Shown piece after piece: positions 22,673 to 33,920 of a stretch of 64,000 bases of DNA. The notes below the pieces were generated by a model, which was given only the letters and a program-made list of their open reading frames with translations, made no database searches and was not told where the DNA came from. The DNA lies in assembly GCA_018417955.1 (NCBI GenBank), contig JACTVC010000020.1, positions 930,001 to 994,000 of the forward strand. Direction: 5' to 3'. Within the stretch, counting starts at the first letter, position 1, and every line of letters begins with the position of its first letter. The stretch comes from Laccaria trichodermophora (taxonomy: Eukaryota > Basidiomycota > Agaricomycetes > Agaricales > Hydnangiaceae). A program made the translations under genes and the position numbers.

Positions 22673-23658
22673 CTACAGAACTTCGTTTGAAGATTGATTT
22701 CTGGCCGATGTAAATGGTATTTTGCTCTTGCGCGTCCTGTAGTCCTGAATGGTATTGATACTAGCTTGTCACTGTCATGGCCTATTCGAAATGTTCTGCT
22801 AGGCCTCTCCCGCCTGCACCGATTTTGTCCCGGGTTCTATTAAGCATTGTCGGAATATTTACCGACTTGCCGTGTGGATTATCAAAAATACCCGGAAGAG
22901 CACGATCGAAACGTAGTCATGAAGCAGGCGCCGACATCCACTGTCCAACTTGCGGGGAGTACTTTAAATAGCAGCTCGGGGAGCCAGTTTCAAGATATTT
23001 GGTTGGGAATCAACAAAAAGTAGGTCAAAAACCTGAACCTTCAAAACGCACAGCGTCTTCCATATCCATAGTTAATTACTCACATCAATTGAACATGCTA
23101 CTACGAATTAAATTGTTCGAGATCATATGTACAATGCTGTATCGTATGTGTTTCCGGTTCCATGTGTAATAATTATTGTGTCGATGACGATGAGGGTAAT
23201 ACGGAGAGTGTGCTTAGGAGAATGGGGAATGTGAGGTTGGGAGGAAAAAAAAAAACTGAAGTTGAGGGAAGAATGCAAAGTTAAGAATTGAAGTCGGGAA
23301 ACGAAGAATAGGAAGTTCCGAAATGAAGGATACGAAATTGGGAAACGAATGCGATGGTCGGAAACCAAAGAGTATGAGGTTGAGAAGCAAAGAATGTGAG
23401 GTTGAGGGAAAGAAGAATGTGAAGTTGAGAAACGAAGAATGCGAAGCTGGGAGAAGAAGAATGTGAATATCTTGAGTTTTATCGTCCAGCCAATCCAGTC
23501 CATCCAGCCACGAGTGTTCAAGGTTATCACCCCAGTCCTTCATGGGGTGTCGTCCTTCCTGGGATCATCACGCTCCTTCCTGAGGTTATCATCACGATCC
23601 TTCCTGAGGTCATCCTCCAGCTCCTTCCTGGACACGCCATTCCAAACTTCCAGGCTCA
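22673..23658. repeat. F-box 3' flank and a purine-rich minisatellite
   Basis: 22690-22985 is the fullest copy of the F-box 3' flank, parts of which recur at 16850 and 6435. 23230-23465 is a degenerate minisatellite of about 20-25 bp units such as GAAGTTGAGAAACGAAGAAT on the plus strand. 23545-23650 repeats CTCCTTCCTGAGGT-like units. This lies just downstream of the minus-strand SAMHD1-like gene and may form its 3' UTR. Confidence 0.6.
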
Positions 23659-25961
23659 TCACCCCGGTCCGCCTCCTCCTCTCCCCCGCTTCCTCTCACC
23701 ACCCCTTTCCTCCCTCCCCTCCCCCTCCTCCCCCTCTCCCTCCATCTTCCGCTTCTTCCCCCTCAACCCCGCACGGGACGGACTCAAAGGCGCATAATCC
23801 GGAGGCACCGTCGTAAAACTATTCGTCGCAAACGGCGTCCCAGACCTACTAAAGCTCAAATTCGACAAGCTCGTGGTCCGACTATGTAAGCTTGCGCGGG
23901 GAGTGGACGGGGCGACGCTCTCTGGTGGAGTGCTCAGTGCACCCGAGGCGAGAGTGAGGGCGGAGGTGTCGTCGACGTTGACTTGGCTCGGCATAGCTTC
24001 GAGCAGGGCGCGGTATCCGAGTTGGACTAGGTATATCCATTTGGAGTTTTTGGTGTATATGCGTAGGAGGTCCTCAGAGAAGTATTGGGGCATGAGGTTT
24101 GAGTAGTCGCCTCTGTTTGCTTGTCGGACTTCTATACGTGAGGGTGTCAGCAACGTGATCATTTGGATGAGAGAAGGAGAGAATGGTTCAATCAAAATCA
24201 CAGAAAGTTGAAGGGGAAGGAAAGGCCGAAAATGGAGCACATACCATTCGGACTCCTCTTCGAATAAAACTTGACAAAATCCAATGGGTTCTTCTCCTTC
24301 ATCCCATAGTGCATAGTCGAGAAATCCACGATAACGTCTTTAACATCCAACTGCTCCCCTGCGGGGGACGCTAAGGAACTAAACGAGTGAATGGGTGGGT
24401 TAGCACTCCCTAACCAGCGAGGGTGAGCAAATGCCGACCTTAAAGGGTGCGCCAACGCCGCTTCAACGATAGCAGGAACCGTGATATGCCGCCTGAAGAC
24501 ATCACGCATAGGCCAGTCAATGACCTTTTCGTCGACGTAGCTGTACAGGCCCCTTGACGGGATCCGGTCGAATATCGCTTGTGATTCCGCCAACTCCTAC
24601 GATACATCATAAGCCTCGTTGTTCTTGAATGGAACAAAAAAAGGAAAAACTCACAGGATCCCTGGAAGTTTGTATAAACGGCATAACGTTATCCGTAAGG
24701 TATACATACTCCTCTGGGTCAAACACCTTTTCCGCAATATGTAGGTGCTTTTCAGCGGCGAGCAACCCGTCAATGATCATGTACTCGATGGCTTTTGCGG
24801 ATTTATGGTTGTACACCATTTTGTGTAAGCTGAATCGTTTTCTGCAGATTTCGTAGATATTGTTGGCGTCTTTGATGTTGTAGCAGATTTGCGAGTCGCA
24901 GACCCGCGCGGAGTTGATTATCCTTTTGGGAAGGGGGTGAGTGAGTGGAAGGGCGAGGGAGGATGGGGGGAGGGAAGGAAGGAAGGAAGGAAGGAAGGAA
25001 GGAAGGAAGGGAGCTTACCGTATGAGAGGGAGAGAGGTTGGTTCCCCGATCATGTACGAGTCTCGGAGGATGTAGTCGAACTTGTCGACGTCGAGCCCGT
25101 TTCGTTTGTTTGCGATTATGTCAAACAAAAAGGGTTTCTCGTCTGGGCTGTAAGGAGCAGATGTTAGACAATGATCAAGTTGGGAAGAAATGAACGGCAG
25201 ACCTGCATTGAGCAGGGTCTCCGGCTATGAGAGCCTTGATGAACTGGATGTCTTCCTTTGGGATTTTGATCTCGTACTTCTTGAGCATGTAATCGAACAT
25301 CATCTCAGAGCCTTGTTCGTGGGTCCATGACGAGCCGGGTCTGTCAAACAAAACCGTTCAGTGAGCTTGCATCACCTGAACAGACTGGTAAAAAAGCGTA
25401 CTTGGCAGCAGGCATGAACATCCCGTCCCAGACATGACTCCATGGACCGTGGCCGAGATCATGGCACAGCCCTGCAATTTCGACGCATTCTATGTCCCGG
25501 TTTGTGAGTCCGAGCTCTGGTTGGTTTCGTTGCAGGTGTGTTACGAAGAGGCGGCCGAGGTAAGCGACGCCTAAGATTCGAAAGATGAGAAATCAGGGGT
25601 GTATTGCCGAAGCGTGAATTTCATTCCGGTGACTCACCGAGGGAATGCTCGAACCGTGTGTGCGTCGCCCCAGGCCAAACGTAGGACGTAGTGCCTAGTT
25701 GTTTAACGTTCCTCAGTCGTTGGAATACTTTGCTAGATGAGATGGTGAGAATGAGAATCGAGTGGATGCGGAACGCGCACTTGTCTATGAATCGCGCAAG
25801 TTTGGGGTGGATGGGGACTGGTGCAAGGTCAACGGTGGAAATCGATGAGCGAGGAGAGACGCACTGTAGTCGTGTATCGGGTCCTTGATGTTTCTTAGGG
25901 CCACCGATGGTCCTGACGGGGATGGTAGGTCGAAATCATCGTCGTCGGTCGGAAACGACAT
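23659..25961 (-). CDS. SAMHD1-like HD-domain dNTP triphosphohydrolase
   Basis: Predicted to hydrolyse dNTPs to deoxynucleoside and triphosphate, controlling nucleotide pools. Nine exons join in phase: 25961-25865, 25817-25781, 25732-25638, 25570-25402, 25340-25203, 25147-25019, 24922-24655, 24596-24245 and 24131-23659. They give 585 residues. The signature RNIKDPIHDY is at 23-32, FQRLRNVKQLG at 48-58, metal ligand His74 in TRFEHSLG, His113-Asp114 in HDLGHGPWSH, and DVDKFDYILRDS at about 198-209 with the fourth ligand. The C-terminus is Ser/Thr-rich and ends in a basic Arg/Gly/Glu tail. The start at 25961 is the first ATG; the frame is open a few codons further. There is no frame break. Its 5' end and promoter were duplicated at 11774-15260. 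SAMHD1 can also act in innate defence in animals; nothing here shows that for the fungus. Confidence 0.92.
24970..25011. repeat. (GGAA)n microsatellite in an intron
   Basis: About ten AAGG units in the 96-bp intron at 24923-25018 of the SAMHD1-like gene, close to its donor site. The next intron-exon phases are unaffected. Confidence 0.9.
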
Positions 25962-26265
25962 CAGATCCCAAGCAACCAAGGCGAAATCAGGGGCTCTTCA
26001 CAAAGAAAGTGAAAAACAGAAACCAACGCGTTTCTTTCAAGTTCTTCGCAATCCCTCGATTCAAGCACAAGTGCGTGAAGCTAGAGGGTGTCTTTGAGCG
26101 TCTTGGAGGATGTGGAAGGAAGCGAAGATGGTGCACAAAGGGTTGTATGTCAAATGTGAGTTATGTAATCACATTTTTCTTCGTGCCAATACACTTTTTT
26201 CACGGCAATCCTCAAAGTTCGAGTTAGACTATGAACTGCAATCGTTGACCATACCCTCAGAGGGG
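25962..26265. promoter_or_regulatory. Divergent promoter of SAMHD1-like and (lost) URB1
   Basis: The side next to 25961 is the upstream region of the SAMHD1-like gene (also copied at 11774-11894 and 15157-15195). The side at 26111-26265 is the URB1 upstream region (copied at 9941-10120). Homology to the URB1 locus stops within a few bases of where the URB1 start codon should be, so the URB1 body is missing here. Confidence 0.7.
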
Positions 26266-28605
26266 AGAAGATATAGCAAATTGCGCAGGGCATGTATCTC
26301 CGATCACTCATTTCCGGAGTTGCAACCATAATTTTGCCATAATTCATTTTCATCCCATCCGTCGAACATCCCGTTCCCTGAAAGGTACGTGATAGTCTGG
26401 ATACGACCATACGGCCACTTCAAAAGTCTATAAAAGCCAGGTGACTGAACGTCAAATCCCCACCCCCACTTCTCTTCCCTCTCCTCTCGCACTCCTCGTT
26501 ATCGTGACCTTCTTCATCACTGGCGTCCTCGTTGTTTTAAACTATGACCAGATAAGTCAGTCAACGCTACTCTCGACGATGAGCAAGACTTAGGTACTCA
26601 CCAGCCGAAATACTGTTTCCGCAGATCGCTTCGTCATGGTTTGCACACGGGCCTTTGACGTCGACAACGAATGCCTGGCAAATATCGTCATTTGCGGAGA
26701 GTTCTAGGTAAAAGGTACATCAACTTTCGATTGAACATAACCCGTTTACTTACGAATTTACTTGAGATTTTGTCTATCCGAAGATAAAGTCAGTATTCAC
26801 TTATCCCGCGAGGATACTACACTGACCATAGATTTCCCTCAGGCTGTTGACCATTCGACGAGCGGACCACAATTTTCCCGCTCAATCCCCCGGGCTTTCG
26901 TTAAAGGAGGCGGGGGATGCATCCCGACGTCGCGTAACATCCCTAGATGTCCTATCCATCGGTAAGTGTCGAATGAACTTTGATTACGTTGACTTACCTC
27001 TAGCGTGCTTCAGACCGTGTTTTTCTTCACAGATTTGCCACTTTTGTCTGACGTCTTGACCCCGCGGCAAACGGACGGACCCCTTGGCTCTAAGCAACAG
27101 GCCACAGTAGTTCTACCCGACCTCGAACGCATGCGCGTTTGCCTGTCGTCGTTTACGCTTGCCGCGAGAGGTGCGTAGCACCTCGAGTATTCGTAAAGCT
27201 GAATGGAAAGGTTAGTACATGTCTTTCTGGTAATCGAAAGTACATACTCACGCGCTTTTCCTTGAGGGAAAACGTGCCCTTGCTTGCCGACATTTTCGCA
27301 TAGCGGCGAATGGACTATCTAGCTGTACAGTTGAACACTTAATAAGGTCGGTACGTCTCCACGGTGTAATAGTCAGAATTATGGACTTACACCTCGTTTT
27401 TCGAAGATCCACACCCGTTTTCCGAGGTTTCGGCGCCGCGACGAGCGGACGACTGACCCGCAGTTGAAGCCCCGTAGATGATGAAACCCTTCTTGTATGT
27501 CGGATACGTTCGAGGATTTGCGGTGCGAAGCACTGCGATGCCAAACTTTTTTCCAATAGCATGTAAGTCGTTTATGTTACTGAAGATGTCGGGATGGTGC
27601 TCACCCTCTCATCCTAGAGTTCTCTTGCTCATTCATTTCCTGCTGCCGTTGTTGTCGACTATCGCCCATGCGCACCACGTTCACGTCGCCGTTCCTGGTC
27701 TTGGCAACGACTTGAGTGTATGTATCGGCGTCCGCCAAACGGGAGTACGTCGACTATGAAAAGGTATGTGAGTTTCCACGAATGTTCAACGAAGGAGAAC
27801 TTACTTGAACGTAGCATCTGCGCCCCATGGCTAGTCGTCGTCAACGGCGTTGACTGTATGCATCGGCGTCCGCCAAACGGGGGTACGTCGACTATGTAAA
27901 GGTACGTTAGTTTCCACGGATGTTGAAAGAAAGAAAACTGACTTGGTGAATGATGCAGCCACGCCCCGTCGCTCGTCGTCGTCAACCACGTCCTCAGCAC
28001 CTCGCCTACCCAGGTTTTATCCATCCAGCTCTTCGAAATGACGAGGAAGTCGTCCGTTTCTCGATTGTTTGGGTGGTGGTCTGCGGCGGGCAATGGCGAG
28101 GAGTCTGGCAACGCGTAAGGTGGAGATGCTGAGGCGTTTGTAGTAACATTGTGGCGAAATCGACGTGGAATTTGCAAGCGGTTGTGTTGCTGATGTTGCT
28201 GCGTCAGTCTCGTTGATTGAGAGGGAGGCGCTCTTGGGGACGAAGGAACGCGTAAGATCTTGATGAATATCGATTCGAATCAGCTGGAGGGTGTGTTGGG
28301 TCGTGAGTACTAGTCAACGGAATAACAAGGTATCCAGTTATCCGGCGGCAACGGCTTCATCGTTGTCATCGTTTGCGGTAGTTTGAAAGGTTTCCGATTG
28401 AGCGGAGGTGAGACCGATAAGCGCTCTGCATGTAAGTCCACAAGCGTCAAACTATCAAGAGCTGTCAATCTCCACAGCATTCCTTGAACTGAATCAACAC
28501 GTGGCAGTTTTGGGGGTCCGCAGGCGTCAGGTTGACGCTTCTTTCCTTCCCTCTCTCACTTTCTCTCACTCTCAGCTCACCAACATCTCACTTCTACAAT
28601 TCAAC
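26266..28605. other. Unresolved region with exon-like islands
   Basis: No gene could be assembled. A minus-strand island at about 26620-26710 reads SANDDICQAFVVDVKGPCAN and continues HDEAICGNSIS between good splice signals, suggesting one or more exons of an unknown gene running towards 26560. Frames at 27248-27562 and 27659-28177 (minus) have no recognised motif. The last 100 bases before 28606 are pyrimidine-rich (TTCCTTCCCTCTCTCACTTT), typical of a fungal core promoter for the gene that follows. Confidence 0.45.
27725..27990. repeat. Tandem duplication of about 140 bp
   Basis: Two diverged copies, each starting with CGGCGTCCGCCAAACGGG, then GTACGTCGACTATG and GTTTCCACG, and ending in GTCGTCGTCAAC. 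Each copy contains the same donor-like and acceptor-like signals, so a duplicated exon is possible. Confidence 0.65.
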
Positions 28606-31600
28606 ATGAGCGGAACAAACGTACTTTCGGATGCTCACGGTTTCAAGATCAGTGGTAGTACATTTCTCAGTGCAACTGTGCGTGAAATGATGGTCATGTA
28701 GTTGAACGCGCTAATACACTGGATCCCTTGCAGGACAATTTTACGGTCTCGAACAGAGAAACATCTTTTGCAGCTATTCCCCTTATGCCAAATCCAAGCA
28801 ATCGGTTCACCGGCCGCACAGAAGTAATCGCCAAACTCAAATGGCATTTTTCCAACACAAATGACACCGTTCAGAAGAGAAAGTACTTTCTGTTGTATGG
28901 AATGGGGGGTATTGGAAAGACACAGATTTGCTTGAAGTTTATTAAGGAAATGTCTGTTTTGTGAGTATCATCAAAGAGGCAGATCCAACCCTCATTTCTG
29001 AAATTTTAACTGCTTTCAGTTTTTCTTCTGTTTTCTGGATTGATGCTTCTTCAATTGGCACCATCACACAAGGACTAAAGGGTATCTGTAATCTTCCTGC
29101 AGCTCAGTTGAGTAAACTAGATGGCTCACCTGAATCAGCTCTGCACTGGATTGGCTCACTGAAAGAGAACTACATCCTGATCTTTGATAATGCTGATATT
29201 CTGTCACCTGCTGAGCTGGAGGCTTATTTTCCACCTGGAAGATGGGGAAACATTCTGATAACCAGTCGCAACTCTACCATGAGGAATCTGACTTCACCTG
29301 AGAATTCTCTTGAAGTAACTGAGTTGGAAGAAAATGATGCTATTGAATCACTTCTAAAAGCCAGTTACTTGGATCCATCTTCCACAGAGTTTGAAGCTGA
29401 AGCTTCTAAGATTGTGAAGGAGCTTTTCTGCCTTCCTCTTGCTATTGATCAGGCTGGTGCTTACATTGCTTCTGGGGCCACCACTATTGGAAAATACCTT
29501 GTGAAATATTCAGAGGCTCAAAAAACTTTATTATACCATTCTGAATTTACAGGAGCTTCTAAGTATAACAGAACTGTATTTGAAACTTGGGAGCTATCAT
29601 ACAAAGAAATTCAGCAGAGATCTAAATCTTATGATTCTCACAAGGCCACTGCAGCCAATAGTGCAATGCTCCTGCTCAATCTATTTCCTTTCTTCCATCA
29701 TGAGGGAATCACTGAGGAAATATTTTCTTATGCTGCCCTTCCAGAAGATGAGGAAACTTCTAGCTCAAATTTACCTCATGCTAGTTCTCTGCTGGATCGA
29801 AGGCTACTTCCTCTGAATCAATCAGGTACTTGGGATAATTTTGTCTTTAGAGAGGGACTCCAGATATTACTGTCATTCTCCCTGATCAAGAAAGGCACAT
29901 CTGATTATGTATATGCCATGCATCCACTAGTCCATACCTGGGGTAGGGAAAGATTAACTTTGGATCAGAGGAAAGAATCTTGCCTAATGGCATATGTTAC
30001 CTTGGCTTGTTCACTAAGATGGAATGCTGGCCAGCCAAATGGATTCCGAAGAGCCTTGGTAACACATGTGAGAGCAAATATGGAGTATTTAAAATCAGAA
30101 GGTAGTCAATTTTACATGGATGATGCCTATGCAAAGTTTGGGAGGCTTTTGTGTGAACAAGGATATTCCAAGGAAGCAGAAAACTTGGAAATTCAAGTTC
30201 TGGATAGAAGAAACACAATTCTTGGAGTGGACCACCTACACACAATTCTTGCTATGGAAAATTTAGCAGAAACATATAGAACCATGGGGAAACACACAGA
30301 GGCAGAGAAGCTCACTATCCAAGTTTTGGATGCAAGAAACAGAATTCTTGGAGTGGAACACCCTGACACCATTCATGCCATGGAAAATCTAGCAGTAACA
30401 TATCATTGCTTGGGACAATACACAGAGGCAGAGATACTGGAGATCCAAGTTTTGGATGCAAGGAACAGAATTCTTGGAGTGGAACACCCAGACACAATCA
30501 GAGCCATGGGAAATTTAGCAGCAACATATCAACACCTGGGAAAATACACAGCAGCAGAGAAACTGGAGACCCAAGTTCTGGATGCAAGAAACAGAATTCT
30601 TGGAGTGGAACACTCTGACACCATTCATGCCATGGCAAATCTAGCAGTAACATATCATTGCTTGGGAAAATACACAGAGGCAGAGACACTGGAGATCCAA
30701 GTTTTGAATGCAAGGAAAAGAATTCTTGGAGTGGAACACCCAGACACAATCAGAGCCATGGGAAATTTAGCAGCAACATATCAACACCTGGGAAAATTTA
30801 CAGAGGCAGAGAAGCTGGGGATCCAAGTGTTGAATGCAAGAAGTGAAACTCTTGGAGTGCAACACCCAGAGACAATTAATGCAGTGGCAAATCTAGCAGC
30901 AACATATGGTCACCTGGGAAAATATACTGAAGCAGAGAAGCTGGAGATTCAAGTTTTGGATGCAAGAAACAGAATCTTTGGACTTGAATACCCAGATACA
31001 ATCAATGCAAAAGCAAATCTAGCCAAGACATACAAAGCTCTATATAAATATGCAGAGGCAGAGCAGCTGGAGATCCAAGTTCTGGATGCAAGGAACAGAA
31101 TTCTTGGAGTGGAACACCCAGACACAATCAGAGCCATGGGAAATTTAGCAGCAACATATCAACACCTGGGAAAATACACAGCAGCAGAGAAACTGGAGAT
31201 CCAAGTTCTGGATGCAAGAAACAGAATCCTTGGAGTGGAACACCCTGACACCATTCATGCCATGGCAAATCTAGCAGTAACATATCATTGCTTGGGAAAA
31301 TACACAGAGGCAGAGACACTGGAGATCCAAGTTTTGAATGCAAGGAAAAGAATTCTTGGAGTGGAACACCCAGACACAATCAGAGCCATGGGAAATTTAG
31401 CAGCAGCATATCAACACCTGGGAAAATTTACAGAGGCAGAGAAGCTGGGGATCCAAGTGTTGAATGCAAGAAGTGAAACTCTTGGAGTGCAACACCCAGA
31501 GACAATTAATGCAGTGGCAAATCTAGCAGCAACATATGGTCACCTGGGAAAATATACTGAAGCAGAGAAGCTGGAGATTCAAGTTTTGGATGCAAGAAAC

Positions 31601-33920
31601 AGAATCTTTGGACTTGAACACCCAGATACAATCAATGCAAAAGCAAATCTGGCCAAGACATACAAAGCTCTGTATAAATATGCAGAGGCAGAGCAGCTGC
31701 AAATTCAGGTTTTGGATGCAAGAAACAGAATACTTGGAGCAGAACACCCAGACACAATCAATGGCATGGAAAATCTTGTGGCAACATATATGTCAATGAG
31801 GAAATACAAAGAGGCAGAGGGACTGAAAATCAAAATACATGATGTAAAAAGTCAAGTTCTTAGAGGAGCAATCCCAGATACTATGGGGACTGGATACAAT
31901 AACACAATAACAAGGGCTTTGCAAGATGATAATGATGATCCTCAAAACAAATACAAATCAAATCAATCTCAGAACAAAGGTACTGTTATTGCTCAACTTA
32001 CTTCTCTATCTTATGCTTATATTTACATTACTAGAAAACCTTTTTTCTGGCATTGCAACAAGAGTTTCAAAATTCAAAAACAAAGTTCTACAATCAATTG
32101 ACAAACAAAAGAAATCAACAGGGGCAGACAAGTTGCCTGTAGAAGTTCTAATTGCAAGAAATGATGTAGCTCAGGTTGTATCTCCACATGGAGCTGTGCA
32201 AAGTGTTGCACCAAAGAGCAAACAGCTTGTATTTGCAGCCAAACATGCTTTGCAACATCTTCAACAATGTGAACCAGAGATCAAAGCTGCCTTCTCAGAC
32301 TCAGTGATTTCTGAAATGGACTATATACTTCTTGCTGGGTTTAATGAATCTGTTATCCATTCAGGTATTGGATATCTACAAGAAATCCATGTACTTTCAA
32401 GAAGTATATTCCCACCTGACACCACCCTTTTACTTGCCCTTGGCAAGATATTTTCACCATTTCCTGGTATGATTTTTACTACAATGCCACCCTACTGCTA
32501 TCAGACCCCAGTGATTACTAGAAAGGGAGAGGTACAGGGATGGGATGAAATCCTACTCTCACAGACTTTGACCTATATGACTCTTCAGAAAGAAAATGCG
32601 GTTCAAGAAATGGAGCTGACTTCAGCAACTAATCTTTCTGGAAATGAAGGAAAAGCTGCTTCTGGTTCTGGGAACACAGGTGGTGAGAATTCTAATAATA
32701 AAAAAGAAAAAGAAAAAGAGAATATACCACAAAAGGGTGGAACTGGAGATAATAATACAGATGATGATAAAGACTTTGACAATGATTCTAAAGGAGGTGA
32801 CCCACCTGGTCCAGGCTCAGAAGGCAACTCCTCAACCCATTTACCAAGAGTCTCCTTCAACATTCAAGCTGAAATCTATCCCAGTATTCCACCACAACTA
32901 GCACCAAAACCTCTCTCAGAGCCTCTCTCAGCACCTCTCTCAGAGCCTCTCTCAGCACCTCTCTCAGAGCCTCTCTCAGCGCCTCTCTCAGAGCCTCTCT
33001 TAGACAAAGCTATCAAACATTTTCAAGTGCTGCAGCTTCAAGGGAGCATTTCTGTTCAAGTAGGTCTTTCCTTTATAATTTGAAGTAAGTTACAATTTTC
33101 AAAATTTACTTTAGACACAGCCTCCACAACTAAAACCAAGGCAGTTAGCATGCTCCTATATTGAATTCAAAAAACTCAAACTCCAAGGCCATCGATATGT
33201 GGATTCCACATATTACCAACTCACTCACTTCAGGGCAGAAGTAAATACAAGACAGGAGCTCACTGAGTTTGATCACATCAAGCCATCTTCTACTCGTGCA
33301 GTTGATTCTGAAACTAAAGTCATTGAAGGCAATAAGAGAACACTGGCTGGTATCCTGAGTACCACATTTGGCATTAGTGGCCTCAAACCTACAGCTCTAT
33401 TTTCACTTTCTGGATCCAAAACAAAAGAATTATCACTATCAAAAGAAGTTAAAATCTTTAACTCAAGAATCATACAAGGAGATCATGATGAGGCTGTTTG
33501 GTGGAACTTTATTGTTGATGACCCATACCAACAAGAACGGGGCTCTGAGTTGTGTGGCAACCTTCCATGTGTCTCATCCACCTTCTTGGCAAGCTCTGAT
33601 GATGCACCACCTCCCCCAGCACCTGACCTATTTGGTATCAAGATCACATCTTGCTGGTCACTGATTCCATCTAATAACAACCCACTCTCTTTGCTGACAA
33701 TGGGCCACCTTCCACAAGTTCAGAGCTGATGGCACCAACACCTTATTCAAATCTTTGTCAGACTCTCTTACTAGATTTACCATCACAGTTGTCAAAAGAT
33801 TCTTATTATAAGGCTGTTGCAAAAGTGACACCCTCCAGCTGGATGGCTCTTGATGTGAAACATCCATCTACACACCAGTTTACTCCTTTGATAAACTTCT
33901 CTAACTCAGCAGAAGTCTGA
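28606..33920 (+). CDS. STAND NTPase (NB-ARC-like) with TPR repeats
   Basis: An NLR-like signal-transduction ATPase of the kind linked to fungal non-self recognition and programmed cell death; its role here is inferred. Six exons join in phase: 28606-28677, 28734-28960, 29020-31979, 32035-33059, 33115-33634 and 33724-33920. They give 1,666 residues. Order: a short N-terminal segment with HGFKISGSTF; Walker A GMGGIGKT at 80-87; Walker B YILIFDNAD; a WGNILITSRNS sensor; CLPLAIDQAGAYIASG; a winged-helix region ending MHPLVHTWGRER; one partial and thirteen 42-residue kinesin-light-chain-type TPRs (LGVEHPDTI, then NLA.TY); an acidic/Lys-rich linker; PLSEPLSA repeats; and a C-terminal region of unknown fold (GILSTTFGIS and VKIFNSRIIQGD). 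The usual death-effector N-terminus is absent or very short. The body is strikingly poor in CpG. Confidence 0.85.
30473..31732 (+). repeat. 630-bp tandem duplication of five TPRs
   Basis: TPR units 3-7 (30473-31102) and 8-12 (31103-31732) are nearly identical DNA, 5 x 126 bp each, differing at only a handful of bases such as CACTCTGAC versus CACCCTGAC. Units within a block are far less alike, so the whole block was duplicated recently. Confidence 0.95.
32912..33000 (+). repeat. 24-bp coding minisatellite (PLSEPLSA)n
   Basis: Alternating GAGCCTCTCTCA and GCACCTCTCTCA units encode PLSEPLSA about three and a half times within the STAND gene, forming a proline/serine linker before the C-terminal region. 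Confidence 0.9.

Noticed and set aside
23439..23816. 125-codon plus-strand Ser-rich ORF
   Set aside because: It lies antisense to the end of the SAMHD1-like gene and over a minisatellite; no motif.
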